Source: Actinomortierella ambigua
Lineage: Eukaryota > Mortierellomycota > Mortierellomycetes > Mortierellales > Mortierellaceae
DNA length: 52,841 nucleotides
Direction: 5' to 3'
Assembly: GCA_016098155.1 (NCBI GenBank)
Contig: JAAAJB010000215.1
Coordinates: 1-52,841 of the forward strand
Below the pieces are notes generated by a model. It was not told the origin of the DNA. It was given only the letters and a program-made list of their open reading frames with translations, and did no database searches. The translations under genes and the position numbers were made by a program. Below, one piece after another: positions 44,573-52,841 of this stretch (position 1 is its first letter; each line of letters starts with the position of its first letter).

Positions 44573-46699
44573 AGACTCTCCTCTCCCCTCCCCCTCTCTT
44601 TCTTCCAGCATGGTAGAAGAGCAGTAATCCCAAAGAGCAAAAGCTTTAGCCGAGCAAAACATTCACATCTTCCCATGTACCCAGTGGTAAAGGGAATCCT
44701 GGCGCCTAGCTCCTCATCCCACTGCACCCCCCTTCTACTGCTATGTTATTCTTGCCACTCGTGCCACATGACCGGTGCATGCGCCGTCTTGAAGACAGAA
44801 GTGGTGCTGTCTGGCCTCCCCATTTGCCCTCTCTATCCAGGCAGATCCCATCCAGCACATTCAGGAACCACGAGAACGTGTGTCACAGATTCGCAGGAGA
44901 GTCCGCCTCTGACCCTTGGGGCTCGATGGCACGGTGTCTACATGCCGATTCTCGTGTCCCCAGCCTTGTATCTCCTTGGCCATTCGGTCTTTTGATCCTA
45001 GGGGAGTTATAGATGGCGTGAAGGGGTCGAGTGGGTTCTCCAGCATTCAGTGGAACCCGTTGAGCAATTGACAAGTGAATCCTTGGATCAAATAGAAGAA
45101 ACAACAGCACACGGACGCACACATCGATATACACAAACACACGCAAAGAACAAAGCAATTGCTATCCACTTCATCCCCCCTCCCCCTCTCTTTTCTCTCT
45201 CCCTCTCCCACTCTCTTTGCTTGCATCCCCTTGCATGCCTGCTTCTTTTTCGTCTTCCCACTCTCACGAGGTAGCGGTCTTTGCTTCCCAGGGCATTCAC
45301 TTGCTATCTCTGACATGATTTGTCTCTAGTTTATGTGCATTCTCTTTCACCCTCCTCTTCCCCTTCGTCCCCCCTCCCTCGTCACTCCTCCATGGTGTTT
45401 TCAACCCCCCCCCCGTGCTGTCCTCGGCGTTCTAGTCACCTCCAAAACCCCAACGTGCCTGGAAAGGTGCATACCGTCTTTCATTTTCTCCTTTATGCTC
45501 GCGGGGCATGGAAGCATAAGAAAGAGCATCTGCAGTGTAATACCCACTATCCATCCACTGATCTCTGTGTGACTCCCTATGGCGAAAAATGTTGAAAGCG
45601 GAACAAGAGGTGTGTGTAGTGTAGTGGAGTAGTGTAGTGTAGTGTAGTAAGCATGGTCCAAGCACTGATTGGCTTTGTCTGTCCCGATCCTCTTGTTGGC
45701 CCATCACTCCTCCCTCCGCGCACTCACTGCATTTGTCCCTCCATCGCATCTTTCCTTCAGTCTTCTCGTCCTTCTGTCATCTGAGCCGAGCTTTTTCGTT
45801 ATTGTTTTTTTTTTTCTTTCCTCCACCATCATCTTTCTTCTTTCTCTTCTTCATTCCTCCCATTATCTTTGTTTTTTTCTATCATGGAACTGGAGAGTCC
45901 TACATAGCTTCCTAATCACACCCCTGCTCCCTACCTGGCTATCTGGATATCTGTGTCGAATTCTATTTTGGAGGCACACAGACACAAAGGGTATTTGATT
46001 TCCTCCCCCTTTTTCGCAAGTTGCTGTCCACAATGTGCGCAATGTGTCCTTCCTCCTTGTCATTCTTCCCTCTCCTTTGCTTCCTCTTCCTCCTACTCCT
46101 CCTCCTCCTTCTTTAATATCGAGTAGAACAAATCCCACGGAGCCAAAAAAAAAAAAAAAAAAAACATGGAGCTTCTATGGGGCTACGGTTGCCCTTTGAC
46201 CTCCTTACAGAGAGTGACATCGAGCAGACAAAAGAACCAGCTCCCTCTCACCATGGGGCGTAATGACATTGCATGTGCCTTCTCCTCGTCCTCCCCTCCT
46301 CCTCCTCTTCCTCCTCCTCCTCTTCCTTCTCCAACCGTGTTATCCTACCTTGCGAATCCATCCATACATCGCCATCCACCCTGCGTGTGCATGTGTGCGT
46401 ATGAATGAGTGAAGTAGAGGAGGCTCGAAAGAAACAGAAGGAGCTGCGAGTCGAACCAGGGCCCCCGTAACCCTTCATTTTGGTTTCCAGGCACCCGTTG
46501 CTGTAGGCCACATGTCCCCCACCACCACCTCCTCCTCCACCTCCTTCTCCGTCCCCTCGTTCCAAACCAAACTTGCACCAACAGGGTGCTAGTTATGAAC
46601 GCTTCCTTTGACCCTTTCATTCTTTCCTCCCTCTTTTCTCTCTGTGTGTGTGTCTCTCTCTCTCTCTCCTCTCTACCCTGTCCATGACCTGTGTAGCTC

Positions 46700-46754
46700 G
46701 TCTGTCTGTCTGTCTGTCTGTCTCTCTGCAAAGACACGCGTGTTGCTAAAAATA

Positions 46755-46793
<39 letters not shown>
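46700..46793. repeat. Compound (TCTG)n / (TC)n microsatellite
   Basis: Six TCTG units at 46700-46724, a short unique spacer, then an almost pure TC run at 46757-46793. It lies 430 nt upstream of the Gln-rich gene. An A20 run lies further upstream at 46145-46164. Confidence 0.94.
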
Positions 46794-46798
<5 letters not shown>

Positions 46799-47224
46799 TT
46801 CACTGTCCTCAGCAACTGACAGCTCCACTGTTTTTGAACAAACAACACGACATTGGCTCTCTCCTGAGGTCCCAACATAGATACACCATTTCCTCCACAT
46901 AAATAGCGCCTCCCTCCCCCCTTCCCATACACATTATTCTCATACCTTGTCTCAACACCAAGTCTTCCTCTCTGTCTCCACACCTTTCTTTTTTGCTCAC
47001 ACTGTCAAACCTTTCCATGGTTGTTTGTTTGTTCATCCTTGGTTAGCCTGTCATACATTAATAGCCTCCAACACCATTCACACACATTTACATTCATATC
47101 CAACCTCCAACACAAATTCCCCTACTCTACTACCCCACCAACAACCCTAAATATTTCCCTTCCCCCCTTCGAGCTTCCACCCCGCACACCCTTAACCACA
47201 TCCAACTCCTTGCCTGCTTCAGCT

Positions 47225-50200
47225 ATGGAACATCGTCCAACACGTGTCGACCCTCGTTTATCAAGGGCAATCTCTGTTGCCGAATACACCCAGTTTATCG
47301 CTCAACAAGAACTCACAAAGCCTGCCGACGTTGACCACTCCGATGCCTATCCTTTGCCGCCACATATTACACAGAGACGACTACAGCGTCCCCCATCGAC
47401 GGGCGATGATCACTCAATGTCGCTGCCAGAGCATGACGAAAGGTCGTCACGCTCTCAATCACTCTATGTACCACCACCACCCCTTATCTCCAGAATCCCT
47501 AGCCAGGACTCTGATTTCACCTCCCCTGCCACAAGTGGAGCTGCGGTCTCTGGAGACTCTGTCCGGCCCATCCGATCAAGAAGCAGCAGCACAAGCTCCA
47601 CGAACGAGCTCTCGACCTCGCAGCAGGCGGATGCGGACCACCGCTCTCGCAGCTCGCATATCTCGAGCCAGCCAGCCCACCGGTCCAAGCTATCGAAACA
47701 ATACACACCTTCTGACTCGGAAGAGAGCAGTGAAGGGGAGGACCAAGAGGACGACGACGATGATGATGATGATGATAAGACCGACGATAGCGACGACGAG
47801 CCAGTCATGATTACCCAGGCACGCCGCTCGAGGTTTCTCTCTGGTCAGCCTGTCGCTCTTAACGGACCTATGGAGGATCGCCGTGGTAAGAGCCTATCGA
47901 TCGCAAACGTGTTGCTCATTCTACGAATATGATGGATGGTTATTACTTTTATCGTTTACTGCCTATGCTCACTGTCTTCTCGCTCCACTACCGTCTTGGC
48001 CTTCACACTAGCCACTTCCCGCGTTGAAGAAGAACACGCTTTGCAACAACCACATCACTATGTGCAGCAGCACCAAAGCCAATCGCAGCTTCAACTAATG
48101 CAGCAACCACACTTGAAGCTACAGTCGAAAGAAGACCTCGACAATGAACATTCTCGTCCGGGTACCCCGTCTTCGGTCAAGTCTAGCAAGCCTAAACGTA
48201 AGTCCATTTAACCTTTTTCACAAAGTGTGGATAGGAGTGGTTCCATTCTTGAGCTTTCAAAGAGCTGAGCCCAAGATGCGACATGATCCTGTACCTGCTT
48301 GGCCCGTTGTTGGTGATCGTGCGAGGGAGTGCTAAACTGAAATTGCTCTCAATATTATCGTTCAATTGAGCAACTCTTTTAACTCTTCGCACATCTTCTC
48401 TCCTTGGTATTGCTCTCATATGGCTGGTGTTTGTAATCATCTAGTGTCTCTGGCAAAACGCATCTCCAAGCTCTTTGGTGGTCGCAAGTCGTCATCCTCA
48501 TCGAGTTCGTCCTCCAATTCATCCGACTCGTCCAACACAAAACCTTCGTCGCTTATGTCAGCCTCTGTGTCCACCCTATCTTTGTCCTCAGTGCCCGAAA
48601 GCAGTGCTCAACCGATCGCTCCCGTCAATACTGGTAGCGAGAGTATCAAGAAGATGTCCCACCGGATGTCTGTCATGTCTTTGGACACCGCATCGCCAGC
48701 CCCTCAGATGCATCGCATGAGCATGCTACCCCAACATCAGCGTGCTTCAACTTCCCCCGAGACATCAACCCCTACTCTTCTTCAGCAAATGCAGCAGAAG
48801 CAGCAACAAACATCGCAAACCCCAACACAATTCCACGCTGGGTATCAAATCTCTCCCAAGTTGTTGCCTGTAACCGGAGTCACCAAAAGTCGCGACAGCG
48901 GCTTCGCAGAGCCCGAGGAGGTGGTTCAGCAACGTCGATATCGCTCTGCGTCCAATGATCCCTCCATGAATGCCAATACCCACTATCGTCTGTCCATGGC
49001 TCTGCCCTCGGCGATGAACAGCACGGCAAACCAGCGCAACAGTGTTGTCATGCTTGACGAGCCATCTCGGTGGCAGCCACAGCCACAGCAACGAAGCAAC
49101 AGTATTCCCTTTGCCGAGGCCGAGATGAAGCGCATGAGCATCTTTGGCGGTCTAGAGTTGCCTCCTCAGCCGGTTGAGCAATCTACTGAACGCCGAAGCA
49201 GCACTCCAACGCCTGGACCCAAGCCTCTCATTTCTCGTCTCGAGCGCCCGAATCATTCGGTGTGCTTCCAAGAGATCTCTAACAAGCCAAGGGAGATCTC
49301 CAACCAGGCCGTCGATCCAAAGATCTCGCAGTTGGCTCAGCAACATCGCAAGGACTTTAAGCGTATGCAGAACCAACAACACCAGATTCAGCTCCAGCTC
49401 CAGACTTCACAAGAGACCATGGAGGTCTTGCAGCCTTCTCCGGTGGGTGGCTCGCAAAATGATTTTCTGTTGACGGCGGAGAACGTACGTCCTGCTGGCC
49501 ACCGCAGAGAATCGACGAGCTCGCAGTACTACTACGTGCCCCAGCACCTCCAGTATCATCAGGCTGGCACCCCTGTCCGTCGATCGTCGGGTGACTCGCT
49601 GACGCAAGTCTCCATGGGCGGTGTTCCTGTGCCAACGCACACATTAGTCCAGACGGCTGCTGGTCAACCGGCCATGGTCGTCCCCATCTTGCCTACCAAG
49701 AATCCCCACCGCGCATCGATCAGCCTGCAGAACAACAATGGCATGATCATGACGGCTCTCCCTACTCCAATCACGACACCGGTCCCGATGCGCCCAGGTG
49801 CCACTGCATCGGGTGCATCAGCAACCGGTTCGACGACCACGGGCTACTTTGGCCTGCCTACAACACCCGGTGCGCCCATGCAAATCTCGCCTTTTGCAAG
49901 TCCGTCGCTAGGTGCTGTGCCAACCAACTCGGCAGCCGACTTGACCCTTGCCAACGATCTGGCTCAACAGCAGCTGCACCAGATCCGTCTGCAGCAACAT
50001 CAGCTCCTTCTCCAGCAGCAGCAGCAACAGCTTCAGTTGCAGCTGCAAGAGACCACGCAGGCCTTGGCGTATTCACGCGCCGCTGCTGCTCAGTCAGCTT
50101 TGGTATCGAGCACCCTCGCCCCTATTGAGGGTGTGAATAGCGATGTTGGTACGCCTGCAGATGACAAACCACTATTGCAACAACACTACCAACACTTGCA

Positions 50201-50236
50201 ACAGCAGCAGCAACAACAACAACAACAGCATCAACA

Positions 50237-50271
<35 letters not shown>

Positions 50272-50495
50272 AACTACAACAACTACAACAACAGCAGCAG
50301 CAACAGCATGTACCTGCTGCCATGTACTATCCAGCACCTCACTTGACGCCGATGATGAACATGGGTGTCGCAGCGAATGGTATGAGCATGTTGCCTGGTG
50401 GAGGAACCTTCTATGCAGCGGCTCCGTCGACCATGTCACCTCCTTTGTTGGCCAGCCCACATATGACGACGCTGGTCGGGTACCAGTCCATGTAA
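47225..50495 (+). CDS. Gln/Ser-rich protein of unknown function
   Basis: Three exons, 47225-47885, 48012-48197 and 48445-50495, close in phase and give 965 aa. Exon 1 encodes a Ser-rich region with RLSRAISVAEYTQFIAQQE near the start and an acidic tract (SDSEESSEGEDQED then about nine Asp). Exon 2 is Gln/His-rich. Exon 3 begins with a short basic amphipathic segment LSLAKRISKLFGGRK, then long Ser/Pro/Gln-rich disorder with repeated RRxS-like sites (RRSSGDS, RRESTSS, HRMSVMS) that could be kinase targets. It ends with a large poly-Gln block and a Met/Pro-rich tail (GYQSM). I recognise no domain. The composition suggests a regulatory or condensate-forming protein, but function is unknown. ATG 47225 follows a CT- and CA-rich leader. 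Confidence 0.82.
50196..50308. repeat. Poly-glutamine-coding CAA/CAG block
   Basis: CAA and CAG codons alternate over about 110 nt in exon 3 of the Gln/Ser-rich gene, broken by single His and Leu codons. The mixed codons make simple slippage less likely than in a pure repeat, which suggests maintained protein sequence. Confidence 0.95.
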
Positions 50496-51278
50496 CCAGG
50501 CGGTGATAGTATGCGATACATTTTTTTTTCACTCTGTAATATAATCCCAATAATGTCTCGGAAACCAATCGTTAAAGTAGACTGTGTGGGTACGGATCGT
50601 TGTGCATTTATTCCCGTCACTACTTTTTGAACTCAACATTCAAAAAAAAATACTATAGTAACGAAGAGGCTACACTACGTATAGAACAAGCCTAAAGAGT
50701 GAGGACCCTTGAAATTAGAAGACACCATGCATGCTGCTGGTCATCTGAATGGAAAGCCCTATGATCTGGGTACCTGATGTGTACCCTACTTTGTCGCAAC
50801 CCAAAGAACTCTTTGGCACTTTTGTCCACAGCGATGTCGAACCTTTTTTTTTTTTTTGAGTATCAGATAAAAGCATATTCTATAGATCCGTTGGCTGGTG
50901 GGCGATAAGTTGTATAGCTTCTCAACTTCTCAATTGTCGATGGAGAACAAGATCGGTGGATGTAGGATGGTCCTCATCGCTCTTGCGGATACGCCCGATG
51001 CTATGGTACCATCGTCATCGGTCTCAATGGCAGCTGGCTCATCAGAGACAGGCCACGTGAAAATCGAAGTATATGATCTTATGCGACCATGCATAACGAC
51101 AGAAGCCCAGGTCGATCGTTGTAACTCGATACCTCCAATCACCTGGTACTGCATGTCCATCATTGAGTACGAGCATACAATGAAACGTAGTATATGGCTA
51201 TTTCGAGAGCATGAATTCATCGCTTTACTTCCTTTCTAATTTCATGTTGGATCAAATACCTACTACTACGCGAGGCTC

Positions 51279-51392
51279 AACTTTTTCTTTCTTTGATTTT
51301 TTCACGGCCATCAATAGAGGGTTTCACTCGTCAGTACCCACTTGTCCTCGATCCGCGAGACGAGGCCACCTGATGTGAGAATAGAGAAGAAT
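51279..51392 (-). repeat. SINE-like short element, copy A
   Basis: Read on the minus strand, a core containing CTCGTCTCGCGGATCGAGG (51342-51363) is followed by a segment ending in GGCCGTGAAAAAATCAAAGAAAG, an A-rich terminus. The core and its 3' part align with copy B at 52030-52147 at roughly three bases in four over about 80 nt, with a one-base gap near the A-rich end. A GGCTCAATCC sequence, loosely like a pol III B box, lies upstream at 51530-51545. Identity as a SINE is inferred. Confidence 0.45.
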
Positions 51393-52029
51393 CAGCCTAA
51401 CTAGGTAAGGAAGCAATTGGAGGAGCGTGTCCTTGGAGAAGACTGTAGCCTCCACAACAAGAGAACAGGCGGAACAACCGGTAACCTTGATCTAAGTTTG
51501 TCTATTTCCTAAAACTCAAAGGCTTCACCCCAGGATTGAGCCCACGTCCGTAAAGTTAGTTTTCAGAGACCTTTGTCGAGATTTATTTAATTTTTTTTGT
51601 TTAACATTTTTACATTGACGAGAAGCATGTCTACGCGACCCCCCTAAACTACAGGAATGATGTCTGGGGGAGAGGTTTTACCGATGACCTTCTGCCACTT
51701 GATAAACCGATGACTTTGGTCTTGGGACCACAATCACTGACTGCCTTGCGGGTATTATAGTTTCTCGCTCAAGTCTGAGCAGGTCTGCACCCGGGAAAAC
51801 CAGGACCCCCTGCCAGAGTACATCTATATGACCGAGTCAAATTGTTATCTTGCTTGCGAAGAACTTGAAGCTGAGAGCGGGAGGAGGGAACTGATCTGGG
51901 GCAGCGAGGGTGTGGAGGGAGTGTTGCGGCCTACCCAAACCATCTTGATAATGGACTCAGGTGCAAGAGAGAAAAAAAAAAGTCGGCTCTATTACAAGTC
52001 TTAAGGCGCCGTCAATTGGCCGAGTTGTT

Positions 52030-52147
52030 TTTTTTCTTTCCTTTTTTTTTTTTCTTAACGGACCCTCAAAAGAGGATCTCATTCTTTGGCGCGCACATAC
52101 CAGCGATCTGCGAGACGCGGCCTCCTGTTACAACAATAGAATCGAGA
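52030..52147 (-). repeat. SINE-like short element, copy B
   Basis: The minus-strand core GCGTCTCGCAGATCGCTGG lies at 52101-52119, followed by a region ending in GGGTCCGTTAAGAAAAAAAAAAA, so an A-rich tail sits at the same end as in copy A. Upstream, TGTTCAGTCCCT (52195-52206) could be a degraded promoter box. It lies about 100 nt before the 22-nt repeats of the right-hand LINE leader. Confidence 0.45.
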
Positions 52148-52246
52148 ACGCGAGCTGGGTATGAGTTTATTTATTGCCCTAACTCAGGCTTCGTCTAGGG
52201 ACTGAACACGCACATGTTCATTTAGGGATCAACATGCAGACCATTA

Positions 52247-52410
52247 GAAATCGCTTAAATTTAGATCAGATACCACTTAAATTTAAATCAGAAATCGCTT
52301 AAAATTCAGATCAGAAATCGTTTAAACTTCGGCTTAAATTTAGATAAGATGTCGCTAATTTTTAAATTATTTTACGAGAAAAAGAGATCGCTTAAATAAA
52401 TTTAAGGAAA
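52247..52410 (+). repeat. Tandem 22-nt units in the LINE leader
   Basis: Three adjacent units of 22, 22 and 23 nt (52247-52268, 52269-52290 and 52291-52313) share the pattern ATCGCTTAAATTTAGATCA. More degenerate units continue to about 52410. The first unit starts near the probable 5' end of the element. Copy 1 has a comparable but diverged CTTAATTTT periodicity at 4140-4220. Confidence 0.85.
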
Positions 52411-52594
52411 TAAAATAGCAGTCACTATACAATTTGCCACCAAATTGGCTATGATTTCTTAAGTGTCACAGAATCGAGGAAACCATCAGAAAATTTACAA
52501 GAAAATTTCCAAAAAAGGTCGATTTCTTCCTAATTTCCTAGTTGGTCCAGTGGTCGGGTCGGTCACCTTTCCTTCATCCCACGAAGATATCCAC

Positions 52595-52841
52595 ATGGAA
52601 AAGGTGCAGGATTCGACAACCTCCTCCTCTGCGGATGAGACCATGCCTCCCCCCTCTTCTCCCTCCCTCCCTCCCTCTCCTCCTCTTCCCCCTCCATTGA
52701 AATTGGATCTTCCCTCCATTCGGAATGAGGAAACTCATTCCTCCATCCAGCCCCCCTCATCAAATGAGATCGCATTTTCCCCCGCTCCTGCCCCTGCCCC
52801 TGCCCCCGCGCCTCTCCCCAAACGCACCTTTGCCGAGACCG
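52595..52841 (+). CDS. LINE ORF1, N-terminal part (partial at right edge)
   Basis: ATG 52595 opens a frame that stays open for 82 codons to the window end. The protein starts MEKVQDSTTSSSADE, is Ser/Pro-rich, carries an Ala-Pro repeat (PAPAPAPAPAP) and reaches LPKRTFAET. This parallels the copy 1 ORF1, which starts MEEVHLAEAN, is Ser/Pro-rich and has PAPKKKPSASVTYAQ at the same point. The zinc-knuckle region lies outside the window. Confidence 0.85.
   Translation, partial: MEKVQDSTTSSSADETMPPPSSPSLPPSPPLPPPLKLDLPSIRNEETHSSIQPPSSNEIAFSPAPAPAPAPAPLPKRTFAET

Larger units (their letters stand above)
40363..47224. promoter_or_regulatory. Long divergent intergenic interval rich in simple repeats
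   Basis: 6.9 kb without a gene I can support. From 40.4 to about 42.9 kb the plus strand is purine-biased (runs of G and GA at 41120-41160, 41425-41460 and 42780-42820); from about 43.05 to 47.2 kb it is strongly pyrimidine-biased (CT tracts at 43060-43115, 43515-43605, 43980-44110 and 45170-45220). The bias thus points away from a midpoint near 43.0 kb towards both flanking genes. A consensus donor GAATCAG|GTAAGG at 44474 follows a CT-rich stretch and may end a leader exon of the right-hand gene. Repeats are listed separately. The segment 41890-42460 is compositionally balanced with short ORFs of no recognised family. Confidence 0.5.
50496..52200. other. Non-coding region with dispersed short repeats
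   Basis: 1.7 kb downstream of the Gln/Ser-rich gene. It holds that gene's 3' region, a T14 run near 50844-50857, a stretch at 50898-51239 that is open on both strands but not recognised, and the two SINE-like copies annotated separately. No confident gene is seen. Confidence 0.5.
52230..52841 (+). mobile_element. Non-LTR (LINE) retrotransposon, copy 2, 5' end only
   Basis: The leader and the start of ORF1 of a second LINE on the plus strand run off the right edge. GTCACAGAAT (52465-52474) and TCCTAGTTGGTCCAGTG (52536-52552) match the leader of copy 1 in order and spacing (about 57 and 62 nt apart). CCAAAAAAGG (52509-52518) is also shared. Elsewhere the leaders and ORF1 starts are diverged, so the two are related but not recent duplicates. 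Together the two elements face outward from the gene block. Confidence 0.85.

Noticed and set aside
46436..46470. tRNA T-loop-like GGTTCGACTCGC on the minus strand
   Set aside because: The flanking bases do not form a T-stem, and no acceptor, D or anticodon arms could be folded around it.
50898..51239. Overlapping ORFs on both strands (about 113 aa plus, 96 aa minus)
   Set aside because: Both are open and not low-complexity, but neither has a recognisable domain; the full-length plus-strand frame begins at GTG, not ATG, and no flanking exons could be joined. Possibly a gene remnant.
1..52841. CRISPR arrays, bacterial operons, rRNA genes
   Set aside because: No spaced identical repeats, Shine-Dalgarno-led gene strings or rRNA-like sequence were seen; the content is eukaryotic.

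Overview
The window is nuclear DNA of a filamentous fungus. Every long gene is interrupted by short GT-AG introns (mostly 90-200 nt, donors GTAAG, GTATG or GTGAG). The proteins have clear fungal or general eukaryotic orthologues (MPH1, RRP40, MME1, TLG1, PDCD2, NUFIP1), and one is a Zn2Cys6 transcription factor. Very long Ser/Gln/Pro-rich disordered regions, pyrimidine-rich leaders, a MYND-bearing PDCD2 and a giant GBD/FH3 protein suggest an early-diverging lineage, perhaps Mortierella-like. That placement is inference, not proof.

Layout. 1-4.2 kb: a non-LTR (LINE) retrotransposon on the minus strand with ORF1 and ORF2 both open, cut by the left edge inside the reverse transcriptase. 4.5-10.4 kb: PDCD2/TSR4-like (-), a syntaxin-6/Tlg1 SNARE (+) and a NUFIP1/Rsa1-like zinc-finger protein (-). 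10.5-15.3 kb: an Mph1/FANCM-type helicase (-). 17.0 kb: a small secreted cysteine-containing protein (+). 18.7-25.4 kb: a Zn2Cys6 regulator of about 1,439 residues (-) whose DNA-binding exon is separated from the rest by an intron of about 2 kb. 28.2-32.0 kb: mitochondrial carrier MME1 (+) and exosome subunit RRP40 (+). 32.2-40.4 kb: a GBD/FH3 protein of about 2,582 residues with no formin FH2 domain (-). 40.4-47.2 kb: a long divergent intergenic interval full of simple repeats. 47.2-50.5 kb: a Gln/Ser-rich protein of unknown function (+). 50.5-52.2 kb: non-coding DNA with two diverged copies of a short SINE-like element. 52.2-52.84 kb: the 5' end of a second LINE on the plus strand, with tandem 22-nt units, cut by the right edge.

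There is no operon logic; the genes are ordinary separate fungal loci. Three act in ribosome/RNP metabolism: PDCD2/Tsr4 (uS5 chaperone), NUFIP1/Rsa1 (box C/D snoRNP assembly) and Rrp40 (RNA exosome). Exon structures were assembled by hand from splice consensus plus reading phase. In each multi-exon gene the phases close exactly, which supports the models, but no transcript evidence was available. The points most worth a second look are the giant formin-like protein without FH2, the paired outward-facing LINEs with repeat-bearing leaders, the SINE-like pair, the RGG/acidic insert in the Mph1 helicase core, and the flip in purine/pyrimidine strand bias in the divergent intergenic regions.
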